NCBI GenBank assembly: GCA_040902925.1 | Contig: JBBDWJ010000203.1 | Span: 1-22,002 of the forward strand | DNA length: 22,002 nucleotides | Reading direction: 5' to 3' | From: JBBDWJ01 sp040902925 | GTDB lineage: Bacteria; Acidobacteriota; Terriglobia; Bryobacterales; UBA6623 | Notes under the pieces: generated by a model | Databases searched by the model: none | What the model was told of the DNA's origin: nothing | Seen by the model: the letters and a program-made list of their open reading frames with translations, nothing else | Made by a program: the position numbers and the translations under genes | Shown here: one piece after another, positions 14,551-20,861 of the stretch | How positions within the stretch are numbered: position 1 is the stretch's first letter | Layout: the number at the start of each line of letters is the position of its first letter

Positions 14551-16506
14551 TTAGTCGGAGTTGTCCTTGGTCTCGATGAGCTTGGTGATGTGCGCCAGGA
14601 ACGCATCGAGGGATTGGGCACCTTCGTTGGCGCGCTTGCGGTGGCGCACCGACACCTCGCCGGATTCGGCTTCCTTGCCGCCGACGACCAGCATGTAGGG
14701 AATTTTCTGGAGCTGCGCCTCGCGGATCTTGTGGTTGACCTTCTCGCTGCGGGTGTCGATCTCGACGCGCACTCCCGCCTCGTCGAGCTTCTTTCGAACC
14801 TGCTCGGCGTAGTCGTTCTGCGCGTCGGTGATCGGCAGCACGATCGCCTGGACCGGCGACAGCCATACCGGGAAGGCCCCGGCGTAGTGCTCGATCAGCA
14901 CGCCAAAGAAGCGCTCGACTGATCCCAATAGCGCGCGATGAACCATCACCGGCTGGTGGGCCTTGCCGTCCTCGCCGATGTATTCGAGCTTGAACCGGCG
15001 GGGCAGGTTGAAATCGAACTGCACCGTCGAAAGCTGCCACGGCCGGCCGATGGCGTCTACAAGCTTGATGTCGATTTTTGGCCCGTAAAAAGCCGCCTCG
15101 TCAGGCATCACCTTGGCTTCGACGTTGCGTTCTTTGAGCGCCGCGAAAAGGCCGTCTTCGGACATCTTCCACTCTTCGGGCGAGCCGGCGTACTTGCCGC
15201 TAGCGCCGCCGTCCCAGGTAGACAGCTCAACCTCGAAGCGCTCGAAGCCGAAGGCTTTCAGCACGTCGAGCGCGAAATCGACGCAGCCGACGACTTCGTT
15301 TTTGACCTGCTCGGGCGTACAGAAAATATGGGCATCGTCCTGCGTGAAACCGCGGACGCGCAGCAGCCCGTGCATCACGCCAGAGCGCTCATAGCGGTAT
15401 ACGGTCCCAAGCTCGCCCAGCCGCACGGGCAGATCACGGTAGCTGCGCAGCTTGTCTTTGTAGATCAGGATGTGGAACGGGCAGTTCATCGGCCTGAGCT
15501 GGTATTCCACGTTCTCCAGCTCCATGGGCTTGAACATATTCTCCGAGTAGAAGTCTGCGTGGCCGGAGGTCTTCCACAGGTCCAAGCGCGCCACGTGCGG
15601 CGTGTAGACAAGCCCGTAGCCGCGTTTGATGTACTGCTCGCGCAGCCAATCCTCCATCAGGCGGCGCATGATGCCGCCCTTGGGATGCCAGAAAATCAGC
15701 CCCGGCCCGGCCTCTTCCTGAATGCTGTAAAGATCGAGTTCTTTGCCCAGCTTGCGGTGGTCGCGCTTCTTGGCTTCTTCAAGCTGATTCAGGTAGTCGT
15801 CGAGGTCTTTCTTGCTGAAAAACGACGTACCGTAGATGCGCTGCAGCCGCGCGTTGCGCTCATCGCCCTTCCAGTACGCCCCGGCGACCGAGAGCAGCTT
15901 GAAGGCTTTGATGCGGCCCATGCTGGGGATGTGCGGACCGCGGCAGAAATCCATGAACTGGTCGCCGGTCTTGTAGACCGAAACCTGGTCGCCTTGGGCT
16001 TTGTCGGTGATCAGCTCGCACTTCATCTCCTCGCCCATGGCGCGGAACTTGGCGAGGGTCTCGTCCTTGGGAAGCCAGACACGCCGGTTCGGAGGGTCGC
16101 GCTTGACGATCTCCTGCATGCGGGCCTCGATCTTTTCGAGATCCTCGGGCGTAAATGGATCGTCGCGCTTGAAGTCGTAAAAGAATCCTGAGTCGATCGG
16201 GGGACCGATGCCAAGCGACGTGTTCGGGTACAGCTCGAGCACCGCCGACGCCAGCAGGTGCGCGCTGGAGTGCCGGTAGACTTCGAGTGCATCCGGGTCG
16301 CGGTCGGTAAGAATGCGCACCTTGGCGTCATGCTCGATCTTTTCGTCGAGATCGACCAGCTTGCCGTCGACTTCCGCAACCAGGGCGCTTTTGGCCAGCC
16401 GCGGGCTGATCGACTCAGCGATATCGAGCGGCGTCGATCCGGTCGCGACTTCCTTGGTGCTTCCGTCCGGCAGCGTGATCTGGATCGATTGGGCGACAGA
16501 CTCCAT
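14551..16506 (-). CDS. thrS: Threonyl-tRNA synthetase
   Basis: A full-length 651-residue class II aminoacyl-tRNA synthetase that charges tRNA-Thr with threonine in the cytoplasm. Domains in order: TGS domain (about 8-67, IQITLPDGSTKEVATGSTPLDIA), the editing domain with HSSAH (79-83) and CRGPHIP, a catalytic core with LRPMNCPFHILIY (the zinc-ligand cysteine region), TQDDAHIFC and motif 3 HRALLGSVERFFGVLIEH, and the C-terminal anticodon-binding domain (VQAIVLPITDAQNDYAEQV to the end). Both editing-site and catalytic residues look intact. The ATG follows GGGAG by about 11 bases. Upstream is a 177-base non-coding leader with two strong stem-loops. Downstream there is a 129-base gap to the small membrane protein, holding only a GCTGC/GCAGC hairpin (14492-14507). 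The usual infC-rpmI-rplT partners are absent. Confidence 0.98.
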   Translation of the reverse strand: MESVAQSIQITLPDGSTKEVATGSTPLDIAESISPRLAKSALVAEVDGKLVDLDEKIEHDAKVRILTDRDPDALEVYRHSSAHLLASAVLELYPNTSLGIGPPIDSGFFYDFKRDDPFTPEDLEKIEARMQEIVKRDPPNRRVWLPKDETLAKFRAMGEEMKCELITDKAQGDQVSVYKTGDQFMDFCRGPHIPSMGRIKAFKLLSVAGAYWKGDERNARLQRIYGTSFFSKKDLDDYLNQLEEAKKRDHRKLGKELDLYSIQEEAGPGLIFWHPKGGIMRRLMEDWLREQYIKRGYGLVYTPHVARLDLWKTSGHADFYSENMFKPMELENVEYQLRPMNCPFHILIYKDKLRSYRDLPVRLGELGTVYRYERSGVMHGLLRVRGFTQDDAHIFCTPEQVKNEVVGCVDFALDVLKAFGFERFEVELSTWDGGASGKYAGSPEEWKMSEDGLFAALKERNVEAKVMPDEAAFYGPKIDIKLVDAIGRPWQLSTVQFDFNLPRRFKLEYIGEDGKAHQPVMVHRALLGSVERFFGVLIEHYAGAFPVWLSPVQAIVLPITDAQNDYAEQVRKKLDEAGVRVEIDTRSEKVNHKIREAQLQKIPYMLVVGGKEAESGEVSVRHRKRANEGAQSLDAFLAHITKLIETKDNSD

Positions 16507-16527
16507 GGCGAATGCAACTCCCGAAAG

Positions 16528-16571
16528 CTCCGCGCGGCGGGTTCCAGCGGTTTTCCTGGCTGCGCGCGGAG
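16528..16571 (-). promoter_or_regulatory. thrS leader stem-loop I (near the ribosome binding site)
   Basis: CTCCGCGCG and CGCGCGGAG form a perfect 9-bp stem in the minus-strand transcript. Inside it CCAG/CTGG form an upper stem with an 8-base GAAAACCG loop. The hairpin ends a few bases before the GGGAG ribosome binding site of thrS. E. coli thrS is known to repress its own translation by binding tRNA-like hairpins in its leader, and this arrangement could work similarly. That function is inference, and no anticodon-like CGU/GGU/UGU loop is evident. Confidence 0.5.
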
Positions 16572-16599
16572 ATTTGTTCTTGGTTAGGAAAGCGCTGAA

Positions 16600-16635
16600 C
16601 CGTGCATCCCCCGGGCTCCGGGGAATGAAGGACGG
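16600..16635 (-). promoter_or_regulatory. thrS leader stem-loop II
   Basis: In the minus-strand transcript ATTCCCCGG (16626-16618) pairs with CCGGGGGAT (16614-16606), one pair being G-U, around the loop AGC. CCGT (16635-16632) and ACGG (16603-16600) close an outer stem. Together with stem-loop I it makes a two-domain leader about 28 bases apart. No T-tract follows, so it does not look like an attenuator terminator. Confidence 0.45.
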
Positions 16636-16683
16636 TGTTACCCGGCCCCAAAACGCAATATCCCGATAGTTTAGCCGAGCGGG

Positions 16684-17091
16684 TTACTTCTTCGAAGCGT
16701 CCGCGGTCGTGGTTTTTGAGGACTCCGACGATGTTTTCGACTTGCTGGAGCTGCCCGACTCGCCGGAACTGCTCGAGTCGCTAGAGCTGATCGAGTCGCT
16801 AGAGCTGCTTGAGTCGCTAGAGCTGCTTGAGTCGCTAGAGCTGCTCGACTCGCCTTTGGCTTCCAGCTTCGCGGCCTTCTTGTCCGCCTTTTGGTTCGGG
16901 TCGGATTTGCCGGCGCGGGCGTAGTCGGTGATGTACCAGCCGGTCCCCTTGAACTGAATTGCGGGCGCTGACAGGAGCTTACGCACCTTCCCGCCGCAGC
17001 CGGGGTGCTTTTTCACTGGCGGATCGGAGAACTTTTGGATCTCCTCGAAGCGTTCCCCACACTTCGCGCACTCGTATTCGTAGAGAGGCAT
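16684..17091 (-). CDS. FmdB-family zinc ribbon protein with Ser/Asp-rich repeat tail
   Basis: A 135-residue protein. Residues 1-60 are a classic FmdB zinc ribbon: MPLYEYECAKCGERFE with Cys8 and Cys11, then FSDPPVKKHPGCGGKVRKLLSAP. The second ligand pair, usually CPxC, reads HPGC (His29, Cys32), so the site would be Cys3His. The family is widespread and named as a putative regulatory protein, but its molecular role is not established. Residues 81-126 are almost only Ser with regularly placed Asp or Glu, produced by an 18-bp tandem DNA repeat (16775-16846). The tail ends TTTADASKK. It begins 127 bases after the galU stop and has its own extended -10 promoter. The ATG has no obvious ribosome binding site. 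Confidence 0.88.
   Translation of the reverse strand: MPLYEYECAKCGERFEEIQKFSDPPVKKHPGCGGKVRKLLSAPAIQFKGTGWYITDYARAGKSDPNQKADKKAAKLEAKGESSSSSDSSSSSDSSSSSDSISSSDSSSSGESGSSSKSKTSSESSKTTTADASKK
16775..16846 (-). repeat. 18-bp tandem repeat, four units, inside the FmdB-like gene
   Basis: Four head-to-tail copies of an 18-base unit (plus-strand sense GAGTCGCTAGAGCTGCTT) occupy 16775-16792, 16793-16810, 16811-16828 and 16829-16846. They differ at only a few bases in the last three positions of each unit. A decayed half unit precedes them at 16766. Being a multiple of three, the unit adds six residues (four Ser, Asp, Ser) per copy, so copy-number change would lengthen the tail without breaking the frame. 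Confidence 0.85.
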
Positions 17092-17154
17092 GAGTCGTTA
17101 CAACAGAAATGGTATCGGATCTTTGGCTTGCGGGATCTGGCGTCCCTTGACTTG

Positions 17155-17163
17155 AGTATATCA
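17155..17163 (-). promoter_or_regulatory. Extended -10 promoter for the FmdB-like gene
   Basis: On the minus strand TGATATACT carries TATACT (17160-17155) preceded by a TGn extension. There is no good -35 box, as is common for extended -10 promoters. The transcript would start about 55-60 bases before the ATG at 17091. Confidence 0.45.
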
Positions 17164-17217
17164 GTCCGCCACGGAACCACCGCGGGGAAAGGTCTCCGGA
17201 AGGGCAGCCGGGAAGAA

Positions 17218-18102
17218 CTATAACTCCAGTGTTTTCAAATATTCCCGGAATGCCTCGCCCAGTTCGTCGCTGCGCAGGGCGAATTCGACCGTCGCCTTCA
17301 GGAACCCCAATTTGTCGCCGGCGTCGTAGCGCGTTCCCTCGAATCGATAGGCGTACACCCGGCCCTTTTGCATCAGTCTCTTGATGGCGTCGGTGAGTTG
17401 CAGCTCGCCGCCGCTGCCCGGCTCAATCTCGTCCAGACACTGGAATATCGCCGGGGGCAAGACGTAGCGGCCGATAATGGCCAGGTTTGACGGAGCCTTG
17501 TCAGCAGGCGGCTTTTCGACAAGATCCTGGACCTGGAACAGACGGTCAGTCGAGCCGCTGAACTCGACCGGGGTCGCGGCCACCACGCCATACGCCGAAA
17601 TGCGGTCGGGCGGCACTTCCATTACGGCAATTACGGCGTCGCCGAAGTACTCGTGAATGTTGAGCAATTGCCGCAAGCAGGGCACGCTGGCATGAATCAC
17701 ATCGTCGGCCAGGACGACCGCAAATGGCTCGTTGCCGATCAGCTCCCGAGTCACGCCAATGGCATGGCCCAGCCCAAGGGCCTGTTTCTGGCGGATGTAG
17801 GAAACGTTAATCAGCTCCGAGATTTCGCGGACAAGCTGCAGCTCTTTGGTCTTGCCGCGCTCCTCCAGCGTGCGCTGCAGCTCGAAGCTGACGTCAAAAT
17901 GGTCCTCAATGGCGGCTTTGCCCCGCCCGGTGACAATGATGATGTTTTCCACGCCCGACGCGAGCGCTTCCTCGACGCCGTACTGGATGATGGGCTTATC
18001 CACCAGCGGCAGCATTTCCTTGGGCTGCGACTTGGTGGCCGGCAGAAAGCGGGTCCCGAGGCCGGCGGCGGGGAAAACGGCTTTGCGAACGCGGGGGTTC
18101 AT
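17218..18102 (-). CDS. galU: UTP-glucose-1-phosphate uridylyltransferase
   Basis: A 294-residue cytoplasmic enzyme that makes UDP-glucose from UTP and glucose-1-phosphate. UDP-glucose is the sugar donor for envelope polysaccharides and glycolipids. The nucleotide-binding signature KAVFPAAGLGTRFLPATKSQPKE is at residues 7-29 (quoted in part: GLGTRFLPATK). QALGLGHAI, VVLADDVI (metal-binding acidic site), LVEKPPADKAPSN (catalytic lysine) and GTRYDAGDKLGFLKA complete the GalU pattern. Length matches the family norm. The start ATG is preceded by AAAAGGGCC. The enzyme would supply UDP-glucose to a GT21-type glycosyltransferase like the one encoded further downstream on the same strand; that link is inference. 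The stop is 127 bases before the FmdB-like gene, and the broken nucleotidyltransferase gene ends only 35 bases upstream. Confidence 0.96.
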   Translation of the reverse strand: MNPRVRKAVFPAAGLGTRFLPATKSQPKEMLPLVDKPIIQYGVEEALASGVENIIIVTGRGKAAIEDHFDVSFELQRTLEERGKTKELQLVREISELINVSYIRQKQALGLGHAIGVTRELIGNEPFAVVLADDVIHASVPCLRQLLNIHEYFGDAVIAVMEVPPDRISAYGVVAATPVEFSGSTDRLFQVQDLVEKPPADKAPSNLAIIGRYVLPPAIFQCLDEIEPGSGGELQLTDAIKRLMQKGRVYAYRFEGTRYDAGDKLGFLKATVEFALRSDELGEAFREYLKTLEL

Positions 18103-18137
18103 GGCCCTTTTAGTGTCGCCTTTTCAGGTGGCGGGTT

Positions 18138-18774
18138 TCAACGCGGGGAATGCCGGGCGGCGGGGAATCTTACACTTCCGCGGGCCCGTGAGGTCCGTCG
18201 CATCGCACAGCGGGGCGGCTTGCCCCCTGACTGCCCGCCGAGCCGGTCAAGAATTTCCCTGGGAACCTCGCTGCCGAGCGACGGATAGGCCTCCAGTAGG
18301 CGTTCGATGTCCAACAAGTCCTTGCGGCGCTTGCTGGGCCGGCGTTGAGGGTCGAGGGCGGCCCAGACCTTGCCTTGTAGAAGGTCCTCCAGCCGGGCGA
18401 CGGGAAACGCTATACCTAAAACCTCGCGAGGTTCGGCACGATCAACGAAAGGCAGATACCGCGGGTGACCGCGGGTCTATTTGAATCTGGATACGCAGGT
18501 CGGATCCGGGCGCCGAAATGTTCAAGCGATGGGGAAAGCGCTCGACCCGAAAACTCTTATCCAAAGCCTGCTCCAGCTTGGACAGATGGCCAGTGGCGAC
18601 TACCAGATCCAGGTCAAGGCTGACCAGAGGCTCAACATAGGCATTAACAGCCTGCCCGCCCACGACGCAAAAACGGATCTGATGATCCCTCAAAAGGGAC
18701 ACGAAATGGTCGAGAAAGTCGGCTTTATCCGCCACCACCGCTTTCCAGAAACCCAGGGCCTGCATTGACTTCAT
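18138..18774 (-). pseudogene. Nucleotidyltransferase (MNT/AbiEii-like) gene broken by a 10-bp tandem duplication
   Basis: The first frame (18774 to 18442, 110 residues) begins MKSMQALGFWKAVVADKADFL and holds LLRDHQIRFCVVGGQAVNAY followed by LVSLDLDLVVA, the GG plus DLDLV pattern of small nucleotidyltransferases. After DLRIQIQIDPR it runs into an unrelated SPAVSAFR and a stop. In the next frame the expected continuation resumes at once: PRYLPFVDRAEPREVLG, VARLEDLLQGKVWAALDP, RRPSKRRKDLLDIERLLEAY and SEVPREILDRL, ending at TGA 18140-18138. The cause is visible: ACCGCGGGTG/ACCGCGGGTC at 18458-18477 is a 10-bp tandem duplication, and removing one unit restores a single frame of about 208 codons. 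No other stops are present, so the break looks recent. Such proteins are often toxin halves or tRNA-modifying antitoxins; no partner gene is visible here. Confidence 0.85.
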
Positions 18775-18987
18775 TATGGTACACCCCCGGGTTCGACGCT
18801 CCGAGGTTCGGGTCCCGCCTCGACCACCTTCTTAGAGCGCAGACCAACTTAGGAGAATGCCGCACCGAAACGCGCCACGATTCCTCCCACAGGTAGGCTG
18901 AGAACCTCTCTACTACGGCATCGGGTCATGTAAACGAGGTAACGTCAGGCCCAAGCCCCGCGAGTGCGCGGGTTCCCGGCACGACGT
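18775..18987. other. Intergenic region upstream of coaD
   Basis: This spacer separates the start of the broken nucleotidyltransferase gene (minus) from coaD (plus). It contains the stem CGAGG 18802-18806 / CCTCG 18818-18822 and the CCCGCG/CGCGGG hairpin at 18957-18972. No ORF, tRNA or recognised RNA motif was found. Confidence 0.35.
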
Positions 18988-18996
18988 TGCTACAAT
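18988..18996 (+). promoter_or_regulatory. Extended -10 promoter immediately before coaD
   Basis: TGCTACAAT consists of a TGn extension plus TACAAT (18991-18996). The predicted first transcribed base falls on or next to the TTG start codon at 19003, which would give a leaderless or nearly leaderless mRNA. A perfect hairpin, CCCGCG-AGTG-CGCGGG (18957-18972), sits in the -35 zone. Confidence 0.45.
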
Positions 18997-19002
18997 AACC
19001 GT

Positions 19003-19524
19003 TTGGCCGCGCGGCAGACCATCATCTATCCCGGGTCGTTCGACCCACCGACCAACGGGCATTTGGATCTCATCGGCCGGGCTTCGAAACTGTTTGGTAA
19101 GGTGATCGTGGCGGTCTTGCGGCACGATTCCAAGCACGCATTGTTCGACGTCGGCGAGCGCATGGAGATGCTGGCGGAAGCGGTCCGCGAGTTTCCCAAT
19201 GTCAGCGTGGACAGTTTCGATGGCCTGTTGGTCGAATTCGCGCGCCGCAAGCAGGCCAAGATGATTCTGCGCGGCATCCGCGCCGTTTCCGATTACGAAT
19301 ATGAACTGCAGATGGCGCTGATGAACCGCAAGCTCGATCCGGAGCTGGAAACGGTTTTCATGCTACCGGCCGAGCACTACAGCTATCTCAGCTCGCGGTT
19401 GGTCAAAGAGGTTTGCCGCCTCGGCGGGGACATCAGCGATCTGGTGCCGCCGCTGGTCGAAGAGCGGTTGAAAACGAGACGGCCGAACCTCGAAAGCGAG
19501 CTGCGGCAAGCGCCGCCGTTGTAG
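19003..19524 (+). CDS. coaD: Phosphopantetheine adenylyltransferase
   Basis: A 173-residue cytoplasmic enzyme that transfers AMP from ATP to 4'-phosphopantetheine, the penultimate step of coenzyme A synthesis. The nucleotidyltransferase motif is IIYPGSFDPPTNGHLDLI, with TNGH at 17-20 as the (H/T)xGH element. LFDVGERMEMLAEAV, FDGLLVEFARRKQAKMILRGIRAVSDYEYELQMA (quoted in part: ILRGIRAVSDYEYE) and YSYLSSRLVKEVCRLGG, the second ATP motif, follow. The start must lie close to IIYPG, and the only start-type codon there is TTG 19003. A GTG at 18964 would add a non-conserved stretch and lies upstream of the likely promoter. No ribosome binding site is present, in keeping with a leaderless message. 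The aminotransferase gene begins about 160 bases downstream. Confidence 0.95.
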   Translation: MAARQTIIYPGSFDPPTNGHLDLIGRASKLFGKVIVAVLRHDSKHALFDVGERMEMLAEAVREFPNVSVDSFDGLLVEFARRKQAKMILRGIRAVSDYEYELQMALMNRKLDPELETVFMLPAEHYSYLSSRLVKEVCRLGGDISDLVPPLVEERLKTRRPNLESELRQAPPL

Positions 19525-19682
19525 CTGGCCAATGTAGATGGACGTCCTGCCGGCCGGGGATCTCTCGCTGCCGGAAAACGTCTAACCGAACATCTTCAGC
19601 GCCAGCCTGTTCTGTGGGTTCTCGAAAAACATAAACCGGCGAGACCAACATGCCAAACCCATCTCCCTCGTTAGAGAGAAGT

Positions 19683-20861
19683 ATGCAATTAAGCCAACGA
19701 ATGTCGCGCATCAGCGAGTCGGCCACCATGGCTGTTGCGGCTGAGGCCGGCCGCCTCAAAGCCGAAGGCGTCGACATCATCGCCTTTGGAGCCGGCGAGC
19801 CGGATTTCGGTACGCCCGACAACATCAAGCAGGCCGCCATCCGCGCCCTGGACGCCAATTTCACGCGTTACACGCCCGCGGCCGGCATCCCCGAGCTGCG
19901 CAAGGCCGTCTGTGAGTGGCACAAGCGCGAGCTCGGCACCAATTATCAGGCCGCGGAAAGCATCATTTGCGTTGGCGGAAAGCACGCCATTTTCAACGCC
20001 ATGGCCGCGCTTGTCGAGAGCGGCGACGAAGTCGTGTTGCCGGTGCCCTATTGGGTGACGTTCTATGACGTCATCAACTACCACGGCGGTAAAGCGGTGC
20101 GGGTCGAGACACGGGAAGACAACGGGTTCCGCCTGACGGCGGCCGACATCGAAAAAGTTCTTTCGCCCAAGACGAAGATCGTTATCGTCAACTCGCCCAG
20201 CAACCCCAGCGGCGCGGTTGTGCCACCCGAAGAGTTCGAGAAGATTTACCGGCTTACTTCCAGCCGCGGCATTTTCCTGATGAGTGATGAGTGCTACTCG
20301 CATTTCGTCTACGAGGGCAAGCCGTTCTCGGTCGGCTCGATCGAGGGCGCCAAGCCCAACGTCATCGTCGTCGGGTCGTTGTCGAAGACCTACGCCATGA
20401 CCGGCTGGCGCGTCGGATTCGCACTCGGGCCCGCGCCGCTCATCAATGCGATGAACATGCTGCAAAGCCACTCGACCTCGAATCCGACTTCGATAGCACA
20501 GAAGGCGGCGTTGGAAGCGCTGACCGGGCCGCAGGATTCGGTGCCCCAGATGCTGGCCGAATACCGCCGCCGCCGCGACTACGTTATCCCGGCTCTCAAC
20601 GATATTCCCGGTGTGCACTGTGCCGTGCCGGGGGGCGCCTTCTACGCCTATCCGAACATCAGTTGCTGCTTCGGCAAAAATGGAATCGAAAGCGCGATGG
20701 ATTTCTCGACGCAACTGCTGCGCGAGGCCCACGTGGCGGTCGTGCCGGGCGAGGCGTTCGGAACTGACGAGCACATCCGGTTGTCGTACGCCGCGTCCAT
20801 GGACGATTTGAAGCAGGGCCTCGAGCGCATTCGCAAATTCATCGTCGAAAAAACCTCTTGA
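19683..20861 (+). CDS. Class I PLP-dependent aminotransferase, aspartate aminotransferase type
   Basis: A 392-residue cytoplasmic fold-type I aminotransferase of the bacterial aspartate/prephenate aminotransferase (Ib) group, which moves an amino group between aspartate or a related donor and 2-oxoglutarate. Key residues in order: FGAGEPDFGTP (35-45), TRYTPAAGIPELR (Tyr63), PVPYWVTFYD (Trp124), NSPSNPSGAV (Asn174), SDECYSHFVYEG (Asp202, Tyr205), GSLSKTYAMTGWRVGFALG with PLP-binding Lys235 and Arg243, and the substrate-carboxylate arginine in HIRLSYAAS. ATG 19683 gives the usual family N-terminus (MQLSQRMSRISESATMAV) and follows an AGAGAGAAG ribosome binding site. An in-frame ATG at 19650 adds 11 residues and cannot be excluded. 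The stop overlaps the TTG start of the next gene. Substrate specificity beyond the family is not visible. Confidence 0.93.
   Translation: MQLSQRMSRISESATMAVAAEAGRLKAEGVDIIAFGAGEPDFGTPDNIKQAAIRALDANFTRYTPAAGIPELRKAVCEWHKRELGTNYQAAESIICVGGKHAIFNAMAALVESGDEVVLPVPYWVTFYDVINYHGGKAVRVETREDNGFRLTAADIEKVLSPKTKIVIVNSPSNPSGAVVPPEEFEKIYRLTSSRGIFLMSDECYSHFVYEGKPFSVGSIEGAKPNVIVVGSLSKTYAMTGWRVGFALGPAPLINAMNMLQSHSTSNPTSIAQKAALEALTGPQDSVPQMLAEYRRRRDYVIPALNDIPGVHCAVPGGAFYAYPNISCCFGKNGIESAMDFSTQLLREAHVAVVPGEAFGTDEHIRLSYAASMDDLKQGLERIRKFIVEKTS

Noticed and set aside
16507..16683. T-box riboswitch upstream of thrS
   Set aside because: No T-box consensus sequence, no specifier loop and no terminator/antiterminator pair could be found.
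16766..16850. CRISPR-like array
   Set aside because: The 18-bp units are contiguous with no spacers and keep the reading frame of an FmdB-like protein, so this is a coding tandem repeat.
18138..18774. Complete toxin-antitoxin or abortive-infection module
   Set aside because: Only a broken nucleotidyltransferase gene is present. The neighbours are galU and coaD, and no partner gene is encoded on either side.
18795..18835. tRNA-like T-arm (GAGGTTCGGGTCCCGCCTCGACC)
   Set aside because: The loop length is wrong for a T-arm, and there are no matching D-arm, anticodon arm or acceptor stem upstream. It is a plain CGAGG/CCTCG hairpin.
19582..19632. Short minus-strand ORF encoding MFFENPQNRLALKMFG
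   Set aside because: It is only 16 codons in the coaD-aminotransferase gap, with no ribosome binding site or promoter. It has a protein-like composition but there is nothing to support expression.
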